From the NCBI RefSeq assembly GCF_042920265.1, contig NZ_JBDQZI010000017.1, positions 1 through 64,000 of the forward strand: a stretch of DNA of 64,000 bases, given 5' to 3'. Below are positions 52,883 to 62,210 of this stretch, one piece after another; within the stretch, counting starts at the first letter, position 1, and the number at the start of each line of letters is the position of its first letter. Source of the DNA: Lysinibacillus_B sp042920265 (lineage in GTDB: Bacteria; Bacillota; Bacilli; Bacillales_A; Planococcaceae). The translations under genes were made by a program, and so were the position numbers. Below the pieces are notes generated by a model. That model worked only from the letters and a program-made list of their open reading frames with translations, was not told where the DNA came from and made no database searches.

Positions 52883-53752
52883 TTATTTTCGTTTCTTTTT
52901 CGATTTATTTTTTCTCACCAATTTTACTTTTTTTACATCTTCTTCTAAGCTAGCGGCAACTTCTTTTTCAGCTTGTGCTAACTCCGCCAATGCTTTTTTC
53001 TCTTCTTGTTCAAAAACAGTAGGAATTTCAAGGCCTCGTCGTTTCGCTTCTTGTTGAATATGCGCTAACGTTTCTTCTAATACTTTTATTCGTGCATATT
53101 GCTTATTGTTCCCCTCTACGAGAATCCATGGGGCATGTTTCGAGTCTGTTTTCTCAAACATCTCATTTGCAGCCACGGCATAATCATCAAACTTGTCACG
53201 ATTTCGCCAATCTTCTTCTGTTAACTTCCAAGCTTTATATGGATCTTGAGCCCGTGCTTCAAAACGTTTTAACTGTTCCTCTTGATCGATATGAATCCAG
53301 AATTTCAACAAAATGTACTCACCATTTGTTAATAGACGCTCAAAGTCATTAATCTCCTCATAAGCACGTGTCCATTCTTCTTCCGTCGCAAATCCTTCTA
53401 AACGTTCGACTAATACACGTCCATACCATGAGCGGTCGAAAATAGCGATTTGTCCATGTTGAGGTAACTTACGCCAAAATCGTTGCATATAGTTATAACG
53501 TTTTTCATGTGGTTGCGGGGCGGAAATGGGATGTACAATATAACCGCGCGGATCGATACGTTCTGTTAACCGTTTAATCGCGCCTCCTTTACCAGCAGCA
53601 TCCATTCCTTCAAAAGCTAAAATTAATCCAATTTTATTGTTGAATAAAAACTGTTGTACGTTTAATATTTCATATTGGAGTACTTTTAACTTTTTCTTAT
53701 ATACTACTTTATCTAGTTCTAACGACAGGTCTAATGCTTCAAGCTTTTGCAT
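52883..53752 (-). CDS. ppk2: Polyphosphate kinase 2 family protein
   Basis: 289 residues. P-loop kinase: Walker A GMDAAGKGGAIKRL (about 48-61), RIDPRGY, HPISAPQPHEKRYNYMQRFW (key APQPHE, RFW) and Walker B IAIFDRSWYGRVLVERL (key DRSWYGR). It transfers phosphate between polyphosphate and nucleotides; the class (AMP or ADP phosphorylating) is not decided here. The C-terminal 50 residues are Lys/Glu-rich and probably disordered. GGAGTGG precedes ATG. Single gene with its own terminator. Confidence 0.92.
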   Translation of the reverse strand: MQKLEALDLSLELDKVVYKKKLKVLQYEILNVQQFLFNNKIGLILAFEGMDAAGKGGAIKRLTERIDPRGYIVHPISAPQPHEKRYNYMQRFWRKLPQHGQIAIFDRSWYGRVLVERLEGFATEEEWTRAYEEINDFERLLTNGEYILLKFWIHIDQEEQLKRFEARAQDPYKAWKLTEEDWRNRDKFDDYAVAANEMFEKTDSKHAPWILVEGNNKQYARIKVLEETLAHIQQEAKRRGLEIPTVFEQEEKKALAELAQAEKEVAASLEEDVKKVKLVRKNKSKKKRK

Positions 53753-53865
53753 GGAACCACTCCTTTTACTATACTATCTCTATTGTAAACTAAAATGGTT
53801 TTAAATGGTATTTGTTGTTGCAAAGTAGCAAAATGTATATAATTCTAACGGAAGGAGAGGAATTT

Positions 53866-54603
53866 ATGGGGCGTATTTTATTACTTTTTGTTGCAACCAT
53901 TGTTTTATCAATATACTCAATCACTGCGTTTTGGATTGGGATAAATGATCTAACAACCATTCATTCAATTAAGCGGCTACCACTTTTATTTTCTCCTGCC
54001 AGCTTTGTTTATTTATTTACATTCGTCTTATACGCTAGTCTTTTCGTTTATGTGTGGCAAGCTTACCAAAACCGCCAAACCATCTTCGTCACTACTAGAT
54101 TACAAGCGCTTTTATTTGTACTAGCTTGCCTATTACAAATTACCTTTTTCTATATATGGCATCAAGACCAGTATATCACTGCATTTATATTGCTTATGCT
54201 ACAACTCCTCTCTTTATTCGGTTTACATATGACGTATCCGTTTCATAGAGAATATATAAGCTTACGTATTCCAATCGCTATGTGGTTAGGTTGGAATTTA
54301 TTTTTCATCTTGATCGTCATTAGCTACCTTACGATTTACTACGAGTGGCATGGATTGGGGTTAAGCAATGCCCTGTGGGTTGTCATTTTGTTAACAGCGG
54401 GGGCAGCGACTGCTCTCCATCTTCGTTACCATCATTTTGACCGCATCATACCTAGTATTTTTATTTTAGGTTATGTAGGCATTGCTGTAGCAAATGGTTT
54501 TACTGAATTATTTGTATCAACTGCTGCACTATTTTTATGTGGCGTCATGGTTGTTGCCATTTTATTTATGGAAAAGAAAAAGAAAACTGCTGAAGGTAGT
54601 TAA
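53866..54603 (+). CDS. Polytopic membrane protein, unknown function
   Basis: 245 residues from the chosen start with seven or so hydrophobic helices (about 3-24, 40-62, 75-93, 98-118, 135-158, 166-184, 190-235 in two). No motif recognised. Aromatic residues cluster at helix ends. GAAGGAGAGG lies 5 bases before the ATG at 53866; earlier starts lack a ribosome site. The end overlaps a hairpin (AAAACTGC...GCAGTTTT, about 54585-54620) shared with the convergent map gene. Distant resemblance to small sensor-type membrane proteins cannot be excluded. Confidence 0.65.
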   Translation: MGRILLLFVATIVLSIYSITAFWIGINDLTTIHSIKRLPLLFSPASFVYLFTFVLYASLFVYVWQAYQNRQTIFVTTRLQALLFVLACLLQITFFYIWHQDQYITAFILLMLQLLSLFGLHMTYPFHREYISLRIPIAMWLGWNLFFILIVISYLTIYYEWHGLGLSNALWVVILLTAGAATALHLRYHHFDRIIPSIFILGYVGIAVANGFTELFVSTAALFLCGVMVVAILFMEKKKKTAEGS

Positions 54604-54630
54604 TGCCTTCGCAGTTTTCTTTGCTTTTAG

Positions 54631-55383
54631 TTAGTCTTCTAATGTCGTTAAAATAACCGGTTTATCTTTTGTGACAACGATAGAATGTTCGATTTGAGCA
54701 ACTAATGATTTGTCTGGTGTAATAAATGTCCAGCCATCACCTGCTTCGACAATATGCTCTGCCTTTGCAGAGATGAACGGCTCTACTGCTAACACCATGC
54801 CTTCTTTCATAATCGTTGTATCCCATGCATCATAGTAGTTTAAAATATGGTCTGGCGCTTCATGAAGAGACTTCCCTAAACCATGTCCTGTTAAATTCAT
54901 GATGACCGTTAAGCCGTGATCGCGTGCTTCACGTTCTACCGCTTTCCCGATTTGGTTTAATTTTGAACCCGCTTTTACTTTTGTCATCGCACGTTCAAAT
55001 GCTGATTTTGCTACAGCACAAAGCTTTTCTTTCTCTTCATAACCTTCCCCTACAACAAATGAAATACCCGTATCCGCAAAATAACCATTCAATGAACCCG
55101 AAACATCAATATTCACTAAATCGCCTTCTTGAATCACTTTATCGCCCGGAATACCGTGTGCGACTTCATGATTCACTGAAATACATGTAAATCCTGGGAA
55201 GTCATATTCACCTTTAGGGCCCGAAATGGCACCGGCTTCTTCAAACATGCGACCTGCTATTTCGTCTAGTTCACGTGTTGTAACACCTGGTTTTGTGGCA
55301 GCTTTCATCGCTTCACGAATTTCTGCTACAATGCGACCGATCTTTTTAAACGCATCTAATTCTTCCTGTGTCTTAATAATCAT
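54631..55383 (-). CDS. map: Methionine aminopeptidase, type Ia
   Basis: 250 residues. Pita-bread fold with the two-metal ligands in NIDVSGSLNGYFADTG (two Asp), GHGLGKSLHEAP (His), VEPFIS (Glu) and QIEHSIVV (Glu); the substrate His lies in VNHEVAHGIPG. Removes initiator Met. B. subtilis has a ribosomal-operon map and a second copy, YflG; the surroundings here contain no ribosomal genes, so this is more likely the YflG type. AGAGGG lies 8 bases before the ATG at 55383. Confidence 0.92.
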   Translation of the reverse strand: MIIKTQEELDAFKKIGRIVAEIREAMKAATKPGVTTRELDEIAGRMFEEAGAISGPKGEYDFPGFTCISVNHEVAHGIPGDKVIQEGDLVNIDVSGSLNGYFADTGISFVVGEGYEEKEKLCAVAKSAFERAMTKVKAGSKLNQIGKAVEREARDHGLTVIMNLTGHGLGKSLHEAPDHILNYYDAWDTTIMKEGMVLAVEPFISAKAEHIVEAGDGWTFITPDKSLVAQIEHSIVVTKDKPVILTTLED

Positions 55384-55450
55384 GCTCAAATCCCTCTCTT
55401 AATTAAAAATGTCCTTTACTACTATATCATATGGAAATGTACGTCACATA

Positions 55451-55960
55451 CTAGAGTTCCTTGACCATTATATAGTCCGTACACGCTTCATCTGCAAACA
55501 TAAAAATATGCTCCCCTTGACGAGTAAAACCCATCTTTTTATAAAAGGCTACTGCCTGCTCGTTTTTCTCCCACACCCCAAGCCAAATACGTTTCTTCCC
55601 TTTTTGACGGGCCATGTGAATTGCTTCCTCGATTAACTGACGGCCTAAGCCTCTACCTTGAAACTGATTTTGAATGTAAATACGTTCCACTTCTAACGCG
55701 TCTTCTCCTACATCATCCGTTTGGGCACCGCCCGTATTCAGCTTTATATAGCCCGCTACTTCTCCGTCCAATAAAGCAAAATAAAATGTACTACCCGGAT
55801 GGGCCAACTCTTTCAATAAAGCTTCTTCTGTAAAGGCTTTCGCCGTATGTGCCTGTACCGTCTCTATTGTAGAAAGTATGCAATATGTTTCCACATATGT
55901 ATCGATGCTCAATTTTGATAATTGGGCAACATCGTGTGCTTTACATTTCATCAGTTGCAT
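55451..55960 (-). CDS. GNAT family N-acetyltransferase
   Basis: 169 residues. Acetyl-CoA loop QNQFQGRGLGRQLIEEAIHMA (key RGLGRQL), preceded by the beta4 strand VERIYI, and WEKNEQAVAFYKKMGF at the end, typical of GNATs. Most similar in layout to the PaiA/diamine-type group, but substrate unknown. GGAGTG lies 8 bases before the ATG at 55960. Confidence 0.87.
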   Translation of the reverse strand: MQLMKCKAHDVAQLSKLSIDTYVETYCILSTIETVQAHTAKAFTEEALLKELAHPGSTFYFALLDGEVAGYIKLNTGGAQTDDVGEDALEVERIYIQNQFQGRGLGRQLIEEAIHMARQKGKKRIWLGVWEKNEQAVAFYKKMGFTRQGEHIFMFADEACTDYIMVKEL

Positions 55961-56150
55961 AAACATCACTCCAATTAAAAAGGCCTACTGTTTCTAGCAT
56001 GCCTTAAAATAATACCTGCTTCAATCATTTTAGTAACGAGACGATAGGGAATCAATCCAATTTTTGTGTCTTAAAGTATAAAAAACCATGAAACTTCCAT
56101 ACACTTGATACATAAATAAGATAATAAAAAATTGTGAAGGGAATAAATTG

Positions 56151-56474
56151 ATGGATCATAGCAAAGGACTAAGTGCATTAAATTATTTCAGTGTATTTTT
56201 TGCTCCGTTTATCGTACCGATTATTATTTATTTCATAAGTGCTGATGCGGAAGTGAAGCGTCATGCAATTCGTGCATTATTATCACATGTCATTCCTGTT
56301 ATTCTGGGGATTGTATTAGTCGTAATCCTGTTTATTGTAGGTATCTTTAGCTCGCAAGTGAACGGCGATATACTATTTACTACTTGGATTCTTTTGATTT
56401 TAGGTTATGGCCTACTGTATTTAATCGTCATCATTTGGAATGTCGTTCAAGGGATTAAAGTGCTTCGCTCATAA
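56151..56474 (+). CDS. Small membrane protein, DUF4870-like
   Basis: 107 residues, three hydrophobic helices (about 8-28, 42-66, 72-100). The start (LSALNYFSVFFAPFIVPIIIYFI) and KRHAIRALLSHVIP after the first helix are typical of the DUF4870/Tic20-like group. Function unknown. GAAGGG precedes the ATG at 56151. Confidence 0.75.
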   Translation: MDHSKGLSALNYFSVFFAPFIVPIIIYFISADAEVKRHAIRALLSHVIPVILGIVLVVILFIVGIFSSQVNGDILFTTWILLILGYGLLYLIVIIWNVVQGIKVLRS

Positions 56475-56557
56475 AGTTTATATCTCCTCCTTGTTATGGA
56501 CATATAAAAGAAGAACATACTAGTCGTAATCATAGTACTTGAAGGAGGTCAATATAC

Positions 56558-56677
56558 ATGAAAGTAAAAGACATGTTAAAAGCAGCTATTAAACTGGCAC
56601 CTGTTTTATATCCAGTTGTTAAACAAATACTCGTAAATAAAAAAGGAATGCGCTCCACCTCTACACGACGTCGATAA
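56558..56677 (+). CDS. 39-residue basic peptide
   Basis: GAAGGAGG lies 8 bases before ATG at 56558; 39 codons follow. The product starts MKVKDMLKAAIKLAPVLYPV, forms an amphipathic helix (about 3-26) and ends with a basic RSTSTRRR tail. A CATACTA (56516-56522), perfect as a sigma-G -10, lies 35 bases upstream, but no good -35 is at the right distance. A stem GGGCATTC/GAATGCCC (56685-56707) follows without a T run. Unrecognised family; likely real on ribosome-site strength. Confidence 0.6.
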   Translation: MKVKDMLKAAIKLAPVLYPVVKQILVNKKGMRSTSTRRR

Positions 56678-56847
56678 TAAAACAGGGCATTCTTTACATG
56701 AATGCCCTCATATTGTGAATAGGTCCTTGCAGATGGCGTTGCTTGCTTCACTCATTTTGTAAATGGGCAGAGCATTTGCTACTTGTAAGTGACGAGTTCA
56801 ATTTTTTCTAGTCACATTTAGATTCCAATGTACACTTTTCTTATTTA

Positions 56848-59800
56848 CTATTTCAATGTAATCGTCGTATAACTATACCCTTCTTTTTGCTTCATGACTT
56901 CTAGAACGGCAGGCATAGCATCTTTTAGTTCTGCTACGTGTGAAATGACGCCGACCATACGTCCCGATTTTTGTAATTCAATTAATGTATCAATAGCCCG
57001 TATTAACGCTTCTTCATCAAGTGAACCAAACCCCTCGTCAATAAACATGGTATCGATACGTACATTGCCTTGGAAGCTTTGAATGACATCTGCCATACCA
57101 AGCGCTAAGCAAAGAGAGGCATTAAATTTTTCTCCACCTGATAACGTTTTAACATCACGTGCTTGCCCTGTGTAGCTATCATACACATCTAAACTTAAAC
57201 CACTTTGACGTCCATGGGCTTCTTGCCGCTCTGAGCATTCCAGGCGGAATTGTCCGTTCGATAAACGCTCTAAACGAATATTAGCGGCTTCTGTAATCTG
57301 TTCTAAATACCCCATCTGTACATAGCGTTCAAATGAAATACGTGGCTCATTTTTCCCGCGCAATACATCATATAGTTGCACAATTTCCCCTGAAATTCGT
57401 TCGAGCTGATCGATTTCCTCTGCTACAGCAGTCAGCTTTTCTGCATAATAATTGCAGTGCGTTGCATATTCCCTTGTTTTATTTAATACATTAAACGCTT
57501 GCTCATATGTCTCTTTTAATGTGACGAGTTGTGCTCGCATAGCTGCTACATCCACTCGTTCTTTCCCTTGTAATGCCTGTACTTCTGCTTGTACAAATTC
57601 TGTTAATGCATGATACTCTTTTGTGAACTGCAAATATTGCTGTTGCAATGTCGCCATCTGTATATCTGTGCGTAACGCTAATTTGAACGCTTCTTCATTA
57701 GCAAATGTAGCTTGAGTAATCGCTTCTTGTAATCTCATTTGATCGTCAGCCAGCTTTTTCGTTAAATCCATTTTACGTTCGTCCGTGTGCTTAATTGCTT
57801 CTTGTACTTTTACGACATTCGTATAGGCTAATTCGTAGTGTTGTTCTGCCTCTTTTAGCGCTTTCTGTAGCAGTTGCAATTCTTTCTCCGTTTTTTCATA
57901 GGCTATATTTACTTGTGTCAGGGTTTGGAGCTCAGAAGGGATTGTACGCTGTTTTTCCATTAAAATCGTTTGTTGTTGCAGTAAAGTACGTTGCGCTTCT
58001 TCATGCTTCGTACGTAACTGAGCAAGCTCATTTTCACATTGCTCCATCCCTTGCGTTGTCCGCTTTACGTGTGTTTTTAATTGGGCAAGCTCTTCATTTT
58101 TGCGCTGTAACACTTGCAGCGCATCGACTGTTGCTAAGTACTGCCCTTTATACATCGTCTCTTTTGTTACATCAACACCTGATTCCATTAGCTCTTTCTG
58201 TAAATCATCGAACTGAGATCTAGCAGCTTCAAGTTTTCCACTAATAATCGATTGCTGTTGTTGAGCAGCCACTACTGCCCCTTTTGCTTGTTGCAATGCC
58301 GATTTATCAATTGCTTCCGTATCATTTATACATAAATTAGGGTGCTCTATACTACCGCAAACTGGACAGGCCTCTCCTGGAACAAGCGTTAAAGCTAATT
58401 CATACGCACGGTTGTGAATCCACTTTTGCTCCTGCTCCTCATATGATTGACTGACGGCTTCATAGTGAGCAGTTACTGTTTCTATATCAGCTTGTAAGCG
58501 TTGAATATTCTCATGTGCTTTATTTAATTTTGCAAAAGCATTTGTAATTTCTTTCAGCTGCTGTTCTCTAGCGAGTGTTTCCGGGATTTCAGCTACCTGT
58601 TTCTCTATCGCTTCCACCATTTCAGCATGTGTGGCTAATATGCCCTTGTATTTTTCATAAAGCGCCTTCACGTTCGTCATTTCTTCATTTAACTGTTCAA
58701 CATTTCTTTGTAATGTCGGTATCTTTTTGACGAGTATATCTACCTCTTCATAAATAGGCTTTATGTTTTCCAGTACATTCATGTCATGGATTCGTTTTGT
58801 ACGCTCAGGCTCACGGGCTTGTTCCATTTTTAAATTATGATTTGCCTGTGCCAATGCTGTTTCCAATTGCTGACGTTGCCACTCATAGCCTTCTAGCTTT
58901 TCCATTGCATCAGCTAGCTCTTTTTCCGTTGTACCGTACGTATTATAAAGCGGTAAAATGCTCGAAGCTTTTACAGCGGCTTCGTACTCTCTTTTCTTTT
59001 CTTCAAATAACGGGCGTTCATTTTCCTTTTGTATTAATTGCATTTGCTTTGTTTGTAACACATGAATCCGCTCATTTAGCTGTTCACTTTCAATGCATTT
59101 CTCTTGCATGTCATTGTGTGCTTGAAAGCTTTGTAAATAATATGTTTCATCTACTATTACCTTTTGTTCATAATAAAGCTTTTCTTCTTCAAGAGCTTGT
59201 AAAATTTGATAAACATTCGCCTGATTTTGCAGACGCTCAAACAATAAAGAATGACGAGATGGAAGTGCCCCTGCAATTTGCTCAATATATTGATTGCGCA
59301 TCGCTTTTGCCATTTTTGCTTCCGTTTCTGCTGCTTGCTTTTTATCCTCTAACTTTTTAGCAATTTCACCATAGTGTTCCGTTTTAAAAATTTTACGTAA
59401 AATAGCTTCTTTATTTTCCGTTTGAGAAGTAAGCAATTTACGAAATTCGCCTTGCGGAAGCATAATAATTTGGTTAAATTGGTCGTATGTTAAACCGATG
59501 ATTTCTTCTATTTTTGCATTGATTTCTTTCGCTTTTTGACGCTCGACTATTTTTAGCGCTTCGCCATTTGGGCCCATTTCAAAAAATGCATACTCTTCCC
59601 CAGTCGCTGTTTTACGCCCTTTTTTCACATGGGAAAGCTGCCTAAATACGCGATATGTCCGTCCTTTTACTTCAAATAAAAGCTCCACGGCCGTATGCAC
59701 GTGATCCTCTGCAAATTGACTGCGCATCGATTTGTGATCTTTGCGATCAGAACCACTCCCACTACCGTATAGCGCAAATGCAATGCCATCAAAAATGGTT

Positions 59801-59925
59801 GTTTTTCCCGCACCTGTTTTCCCTGAAATAACAAATAACCGATGATTTTCAAGCTTTGTAAAATCGATAACTTCTTCCCCTTTGTATGGGCCGAATGCAC
59901 GCATCATTAATTTAAGTGGCTTCAT
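56848..59925 (-). CDS. sbcC: Exonuclease subunit SbcC
   Basis: 1025 residues. SMC/Rad50-like: Walker A SGKTGAGKTTIF near residue 36-46, two long coiled-coil arms (about 180-500 and 540-850), zinc-hook CPVC (about 512), ABC signature TLSGGEKFNASL (about 925) and Walker B MFIDEGFGSLDEE (about 960). With SbcD it forms the Mre11-Rad50-type nuclease that opens hairpins and processes DNA ends. It overlaps sbcD by 4 bases. Confidence 0.95.
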   Translation of the reverse strand: MKPLKLMMRAFGPYKGEEVIDFTKLENHRLFVISGKTGAGKTTIFDGIAFALYGSGSGSDRKDHKSMRSQFAEDHVHTAVELLFEVKGRTYRVFRQLSHVKKGRKTATGEEYAFFEMGPNGEALKIVERQKAKEINAKIEEIIGLTYDQFNQIIMLPQGEFRKLLTSQTENKEAILRKIFKTEHYGEIAKKLEDKKQAAETEAKMAKAMRNQYIEQIAGALPSRHSLLFERLQNQANVYQILQALEEEKLYYEQKVIVDETYYLQSFQAHNDMQEKCIESEQLNERIHVLQTKQMQLIQKENERPLFEEKKREYEAAVKASSILPLYNTYGTTEKELADAMEKLEGYEWQRQQLETALAQANHNLKMEQAREPERTKRIHDMNVLENIKPIYEEVDILVKKIPTLQRNVEQLNEEMTNVKALYEKYKGILATHAEMVEAIEKQVAEIPETLAREQQLKEITNAFAKLNKAHENIQRLQADIETVTAHYEAVSQSYEEQEQKWIHNRAYELALTLVPGEACPVCGSIEHPNLCINDTEAIDKSALQQAKGAVVAAQQQQSIISGKLEAARSQFDDLQKELMESGVDVTKETMYKGQYLATVDALQVLQRKNEELAQLKTHVKRTTQGMEQCENELAQLRTKHEEAQRTLLQQQTILMEKQRTIPSELQTLTQVNIAYEKTEKELQLLQKALKEAEQHYELAYTNVVKVQEAIKHTDERKMDLTKKLADDQMRLQEAITQATFANEEAFKLALRTDIQMATLQQQYLQFTKEYHALTEFVQAEVQALQGKERVDVAAMRAQLVTLKETYEQAFNVLNKTREYATHCNYYAEKLTAVAEEIDQLERISGEIVQLYDVLRGKNEPRISFERYVQMGYLEQITEAANIRLERLSNGQFRLECSERQEAHGRQSGLSLDVYDSYTGQARDVKTLSGGEKFNASLCLALGMADVIQSFQGNVRIDTMFIDEGFGSLDEEALIRAIDTLIELQKSGRMVGVISHVAELKDAMPAVLEVMKQKEGYSYTTITLK

Positions 59926-61091
59926 TTCACAGCAACCTCCTGACTTTCACGTTTTTCAGCAAATAGTTCTGCTAACGCTTCTGTAAATAATTGCTGCATC
60001 ATTTCACTCGGTTCCTGCTTTGTCACTTCTTCATAAAACGCTTTAAATAATGTGAAATCATCTAATTTTTCTCGTTTGATAGTTTCTTTTTCCTCTTGTG
60101 TAGCTAGATGCATCGTTTTCCGTTCAACATGCATCGCATTTTTATATACTGTTCGAATTTGTTCCATCGCATTCACTACTGGTGTCGGGTCTGTTAAACG
60201 AACAAATACATAGTCGTCACTTTCAGGATGACGTAAAATTTGTTGCATGTCCCCTTCCACAATACGTAAATCTCTTCGTGGCGTAAGCTTGCGTTTTTCT
60301 ACTTGAACAGAGCCGTCTGCCGCTAAATCTACGATATAAAAACCTTTTTCATGTTGTGCTTCTGACAGTGAATACTTTAACGGTGAACCGGCGTAGCGAA
60401 TCGTTTCATTTAAAACATAGTGAGCTTTATGTAAATGCCCTAATGCTGTATAGTGAAATGGCTCAAAATGCTCTGCACTCACACATTCAGATCCGCCAAT
60501 AGCAAGGGGGCGCTCTGAATCACTTGTATTTGCTGATTGTTCTCCGTATGGTGTGATAAACGCATGCGCTATTGCAATATGACGAACTCCCCGTTTCATA
60601 TCTTTTTTTATATGCTTAATAATGGCTTGCATAGCATCATCGCAAGTTGCTATCGAATCATCCGCAAACAATTGTCGTACAATGCTTGGCTCAGCAAACG
60701 GAATGAGATGGAAATGGACTTCCCCATGCTCGTCCGCTAATACAACAGGCTTTAAATCGGCTCTCATCTCACCTGCTAAATAAAGCCCTGATTCTTTCAT
60801 TAGTTTACTCCCAAACTGCAGGCGAGTCGGACTATCATGGTTACCAGCAATCGCGATAACGGGAATACCGCGTTTGAGTACAATGTCAGCAAATGTATCA
60901 TCGAGTAAATCAACAGCATCAACAGGGGGAATTGCACGATCATATAAGTCCCCTGCGACAATAATGACATCTGGCTTTTCTACATCAATTGCTTCCATAA
61001 ACTGATTTAAAATATAGCGCTGATCTTCTGTCATATAGACGCCTTGCACAAGCTTTCCTAAATGCCAGTCTGCTGTATGAAAAATTTTCAT
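59922..61091 (-). CDS. sbcD: Exonuclease subunit SbcD
   Basis: 389 residues. Calcineurin-like phosphoesterase motifs in order: TADWHLGK (residues 6-13), VAGDLYDR (about 45-52), AGNHDSP (about 83-89), IAHAF (about 172), GHLHKAH (about 222-228). Mn-dependent nuclease subunit partnered with SbcC, whose gene overlaps by 4 bases. A sigma-A promoter with an overlapping LexA-like site precedes it. TAAGGAGGCGG ribosome site. Confidence 0.95.
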   Translation of the reverse strand: MKIFHTADWHLGKLVQGVYMTEDQRYILNQFMEAIDVEKPDVIIVAGDLYDRAIPPVDAVDLLDDTFADIVLKRGIPVIAIAGNHDSPTRLQFGSKLMKESGLYLAGEMRADLKPVVLADEHGEVHFHLIPFAEPSIVRQLFADDSIATCDDAMQAIIKHIKKDMKRGVRHIAIAHAFITPYGEQSANTSDSERPLAIGGSECVSAEHFEPFHYTALGHLHKAHYVLNETIRYAGSPLKYSLSEAQHEKGFYIVDLAADGSVQVEKRKLTPRRDLRIVEGDMQQILRHPESDDYVFVRLTDPTPVVNAMEQIRTVYKNAMHVERKTMHLATQEEKETIKREKLDDFTLFKAFYEEVTKQEPSEMMQQLFTEALAELFAEKRESQEVAVK

Positions 61092-61138
61092 TTTACCGCC
61101 TCCTTATAAATTATCCATATATTCTTACTATTACATTA

Positions 61139-61178
61139 AATATACTACATCAATACACAAAATTCAAACATACGTTCT
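61139..61178 (-). promoter_or_regulatory. sbcDC promoter with LexA-like box
   Basis: On the minus strand: TTGAAT (61162-61167), 17 bases, TATATT (61139-61144), a good sigma-A promoter. Overlapping its -35, AGAACGTATGTTTG (61165-61178) matches the Bacillus SOS box CGAACRNRYGTTYC at 12 of 14 positions when read on the plus strand. Confidence 0.6.
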
Positions 61179-61295
61179 GTTTTTGGTAATAAAAACACCT
61201 CAAGCAATTATCCCAAGATGTTTATTGTATTAGTAATTCAGGGGACATTTCACCCTTTGTGATAGCTAGCTTTCATAGGATAACATGATATTGTA

Positions 61296-61327
61296 TAAAA
61301 AAAGACCCTTCCCCTACAGAAAGAGTC
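61296..61327 (-). terminator. Terminator of the SGNH hydrolase gene
   Basis: Stem GACTCTT/AAGGGTC on the minus strand (one G-U) with a 10-base loop followed by a run of eight T. It overlaps the stop codon. Confidence 0.8.
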
Positions 61328-62180
61328 GCTTAAATCGGTCGTAGCCATAGTACACCACATATTGTTCAATCGGCTTTACCGCTACTTGTTCTTCGATTGT
61401 CTGCTGTTGCTGCTGTTGCATTTGTAAAATTTCTTGGAATGTGAGTGGGTTTGGTTCAGGGATTTGAGCCGTACTCATTGGCATGATACCTAGCTTCTCT
61501 AACAACGCATTCGCCATCACACGATACCCTTCCATATTCGGATGTACGTCTGCTACATTTGGTAAATAGCGACTCCCCTCATTACCGAATGATACGTCCA
61601 CAAACTGCGCACCATATGCACTGGCAACATTTGCTAAAATTTCATTTAAAAGATGTAGCTGTTGTTTTACCCCTACCGCTTGTTCTGCATGGACACTGAC
61701 ATAAGGAAAATAATACCCCATGACATACACATCCGCATTTGGTGCTACTTCATTTACATGCTTTAATAGCTCTATATAATCTTCGCGTGCTTTATTTAAT
61801 GCAAAATTAACAGAGAGCTGCGAAAAACTCATTGTGCCGTTTTGTGGGTTGTGAGCCACGAGAGGCAATAAATTATTGGCACCAGCTGAAATGGTGATCA
61901 TTGTCGCATCACGTAAAAGCGCATCCGCTTCTTCCGTTTTTACCCGCTCTAGTACATCCCCTACCGAGTAGCCAGGAAATGCTAGCTGTTTTGTAAATGA
62001 CTGGAGTTGACCAGCGCGCATGAGTTGCATCGCGATGAAATCGGTATACCCTGCATCAATTTCTGAATACGGTGTTTGTCCTGCTGCTAGGGAATCACCG
62101 AGTGCGACGTAGATTTCTTTCGCTGAAGCACTCGATGTAAACAGAAAAGATGCAAGGAGACATATAAACAGTTTTTTCAC
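61314..62180 (-). CDS. Secreted SGNH/GDSL hydrolase
   Basis: 288 residues. Signal peptide at 1-20 (ends SSASA). Block I GDSLAAG (catalytic Ser about 29), block III GANN (about 98-101), block V DVHPNMEGY (Asp and His about 213-216). Lipase/esterase of the SGNH fold, acting outside the membrane; natural substrate unknown. A Q-run (about 255-262) is near the C-terminus. AGGAGAG precedes ATG. It follows the M29 gene by about 30 bases on the same strand. Confidence 0.88.
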   Translation of the reverse strand: MKKLFICLLASFLFTSSASAKEIYVALGDSLAAGQTPYSEIDAGYTDFIAMQLMRAGQLQSFTKQLAFPGYSVGDVLERVKTEEADALLRDATMITISAGANNLLPLVAHNPQNGTMSFSQLSVNFALNKAREDYIELLKHVNEVAPNADVYVMGYYFPYVSVHAEQAVGVKQQLHLLNEILANVASAYGAQFVDVSFGNEGSRYLPNVADVHPNMEGYRVMANALLEKLGIMPMSTAQIPEPNPLTFQEILQMQQQQQQTIEEQVAVKPIEQYVVYYGYDRFKRLFL

Positions 62181-62210
62181 CTTACATCTCTCCTATTCCA
62201 TATTATTTTT

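Noticed and set aside
58797..59360. 187-codon plus-strand frame inside sbcC (and a similar 142-codon one at 57795-58223)
   Set aside because: Antisense shadows of the coiled-coil codons of sbcC, rich in L, F and H; no start signals.
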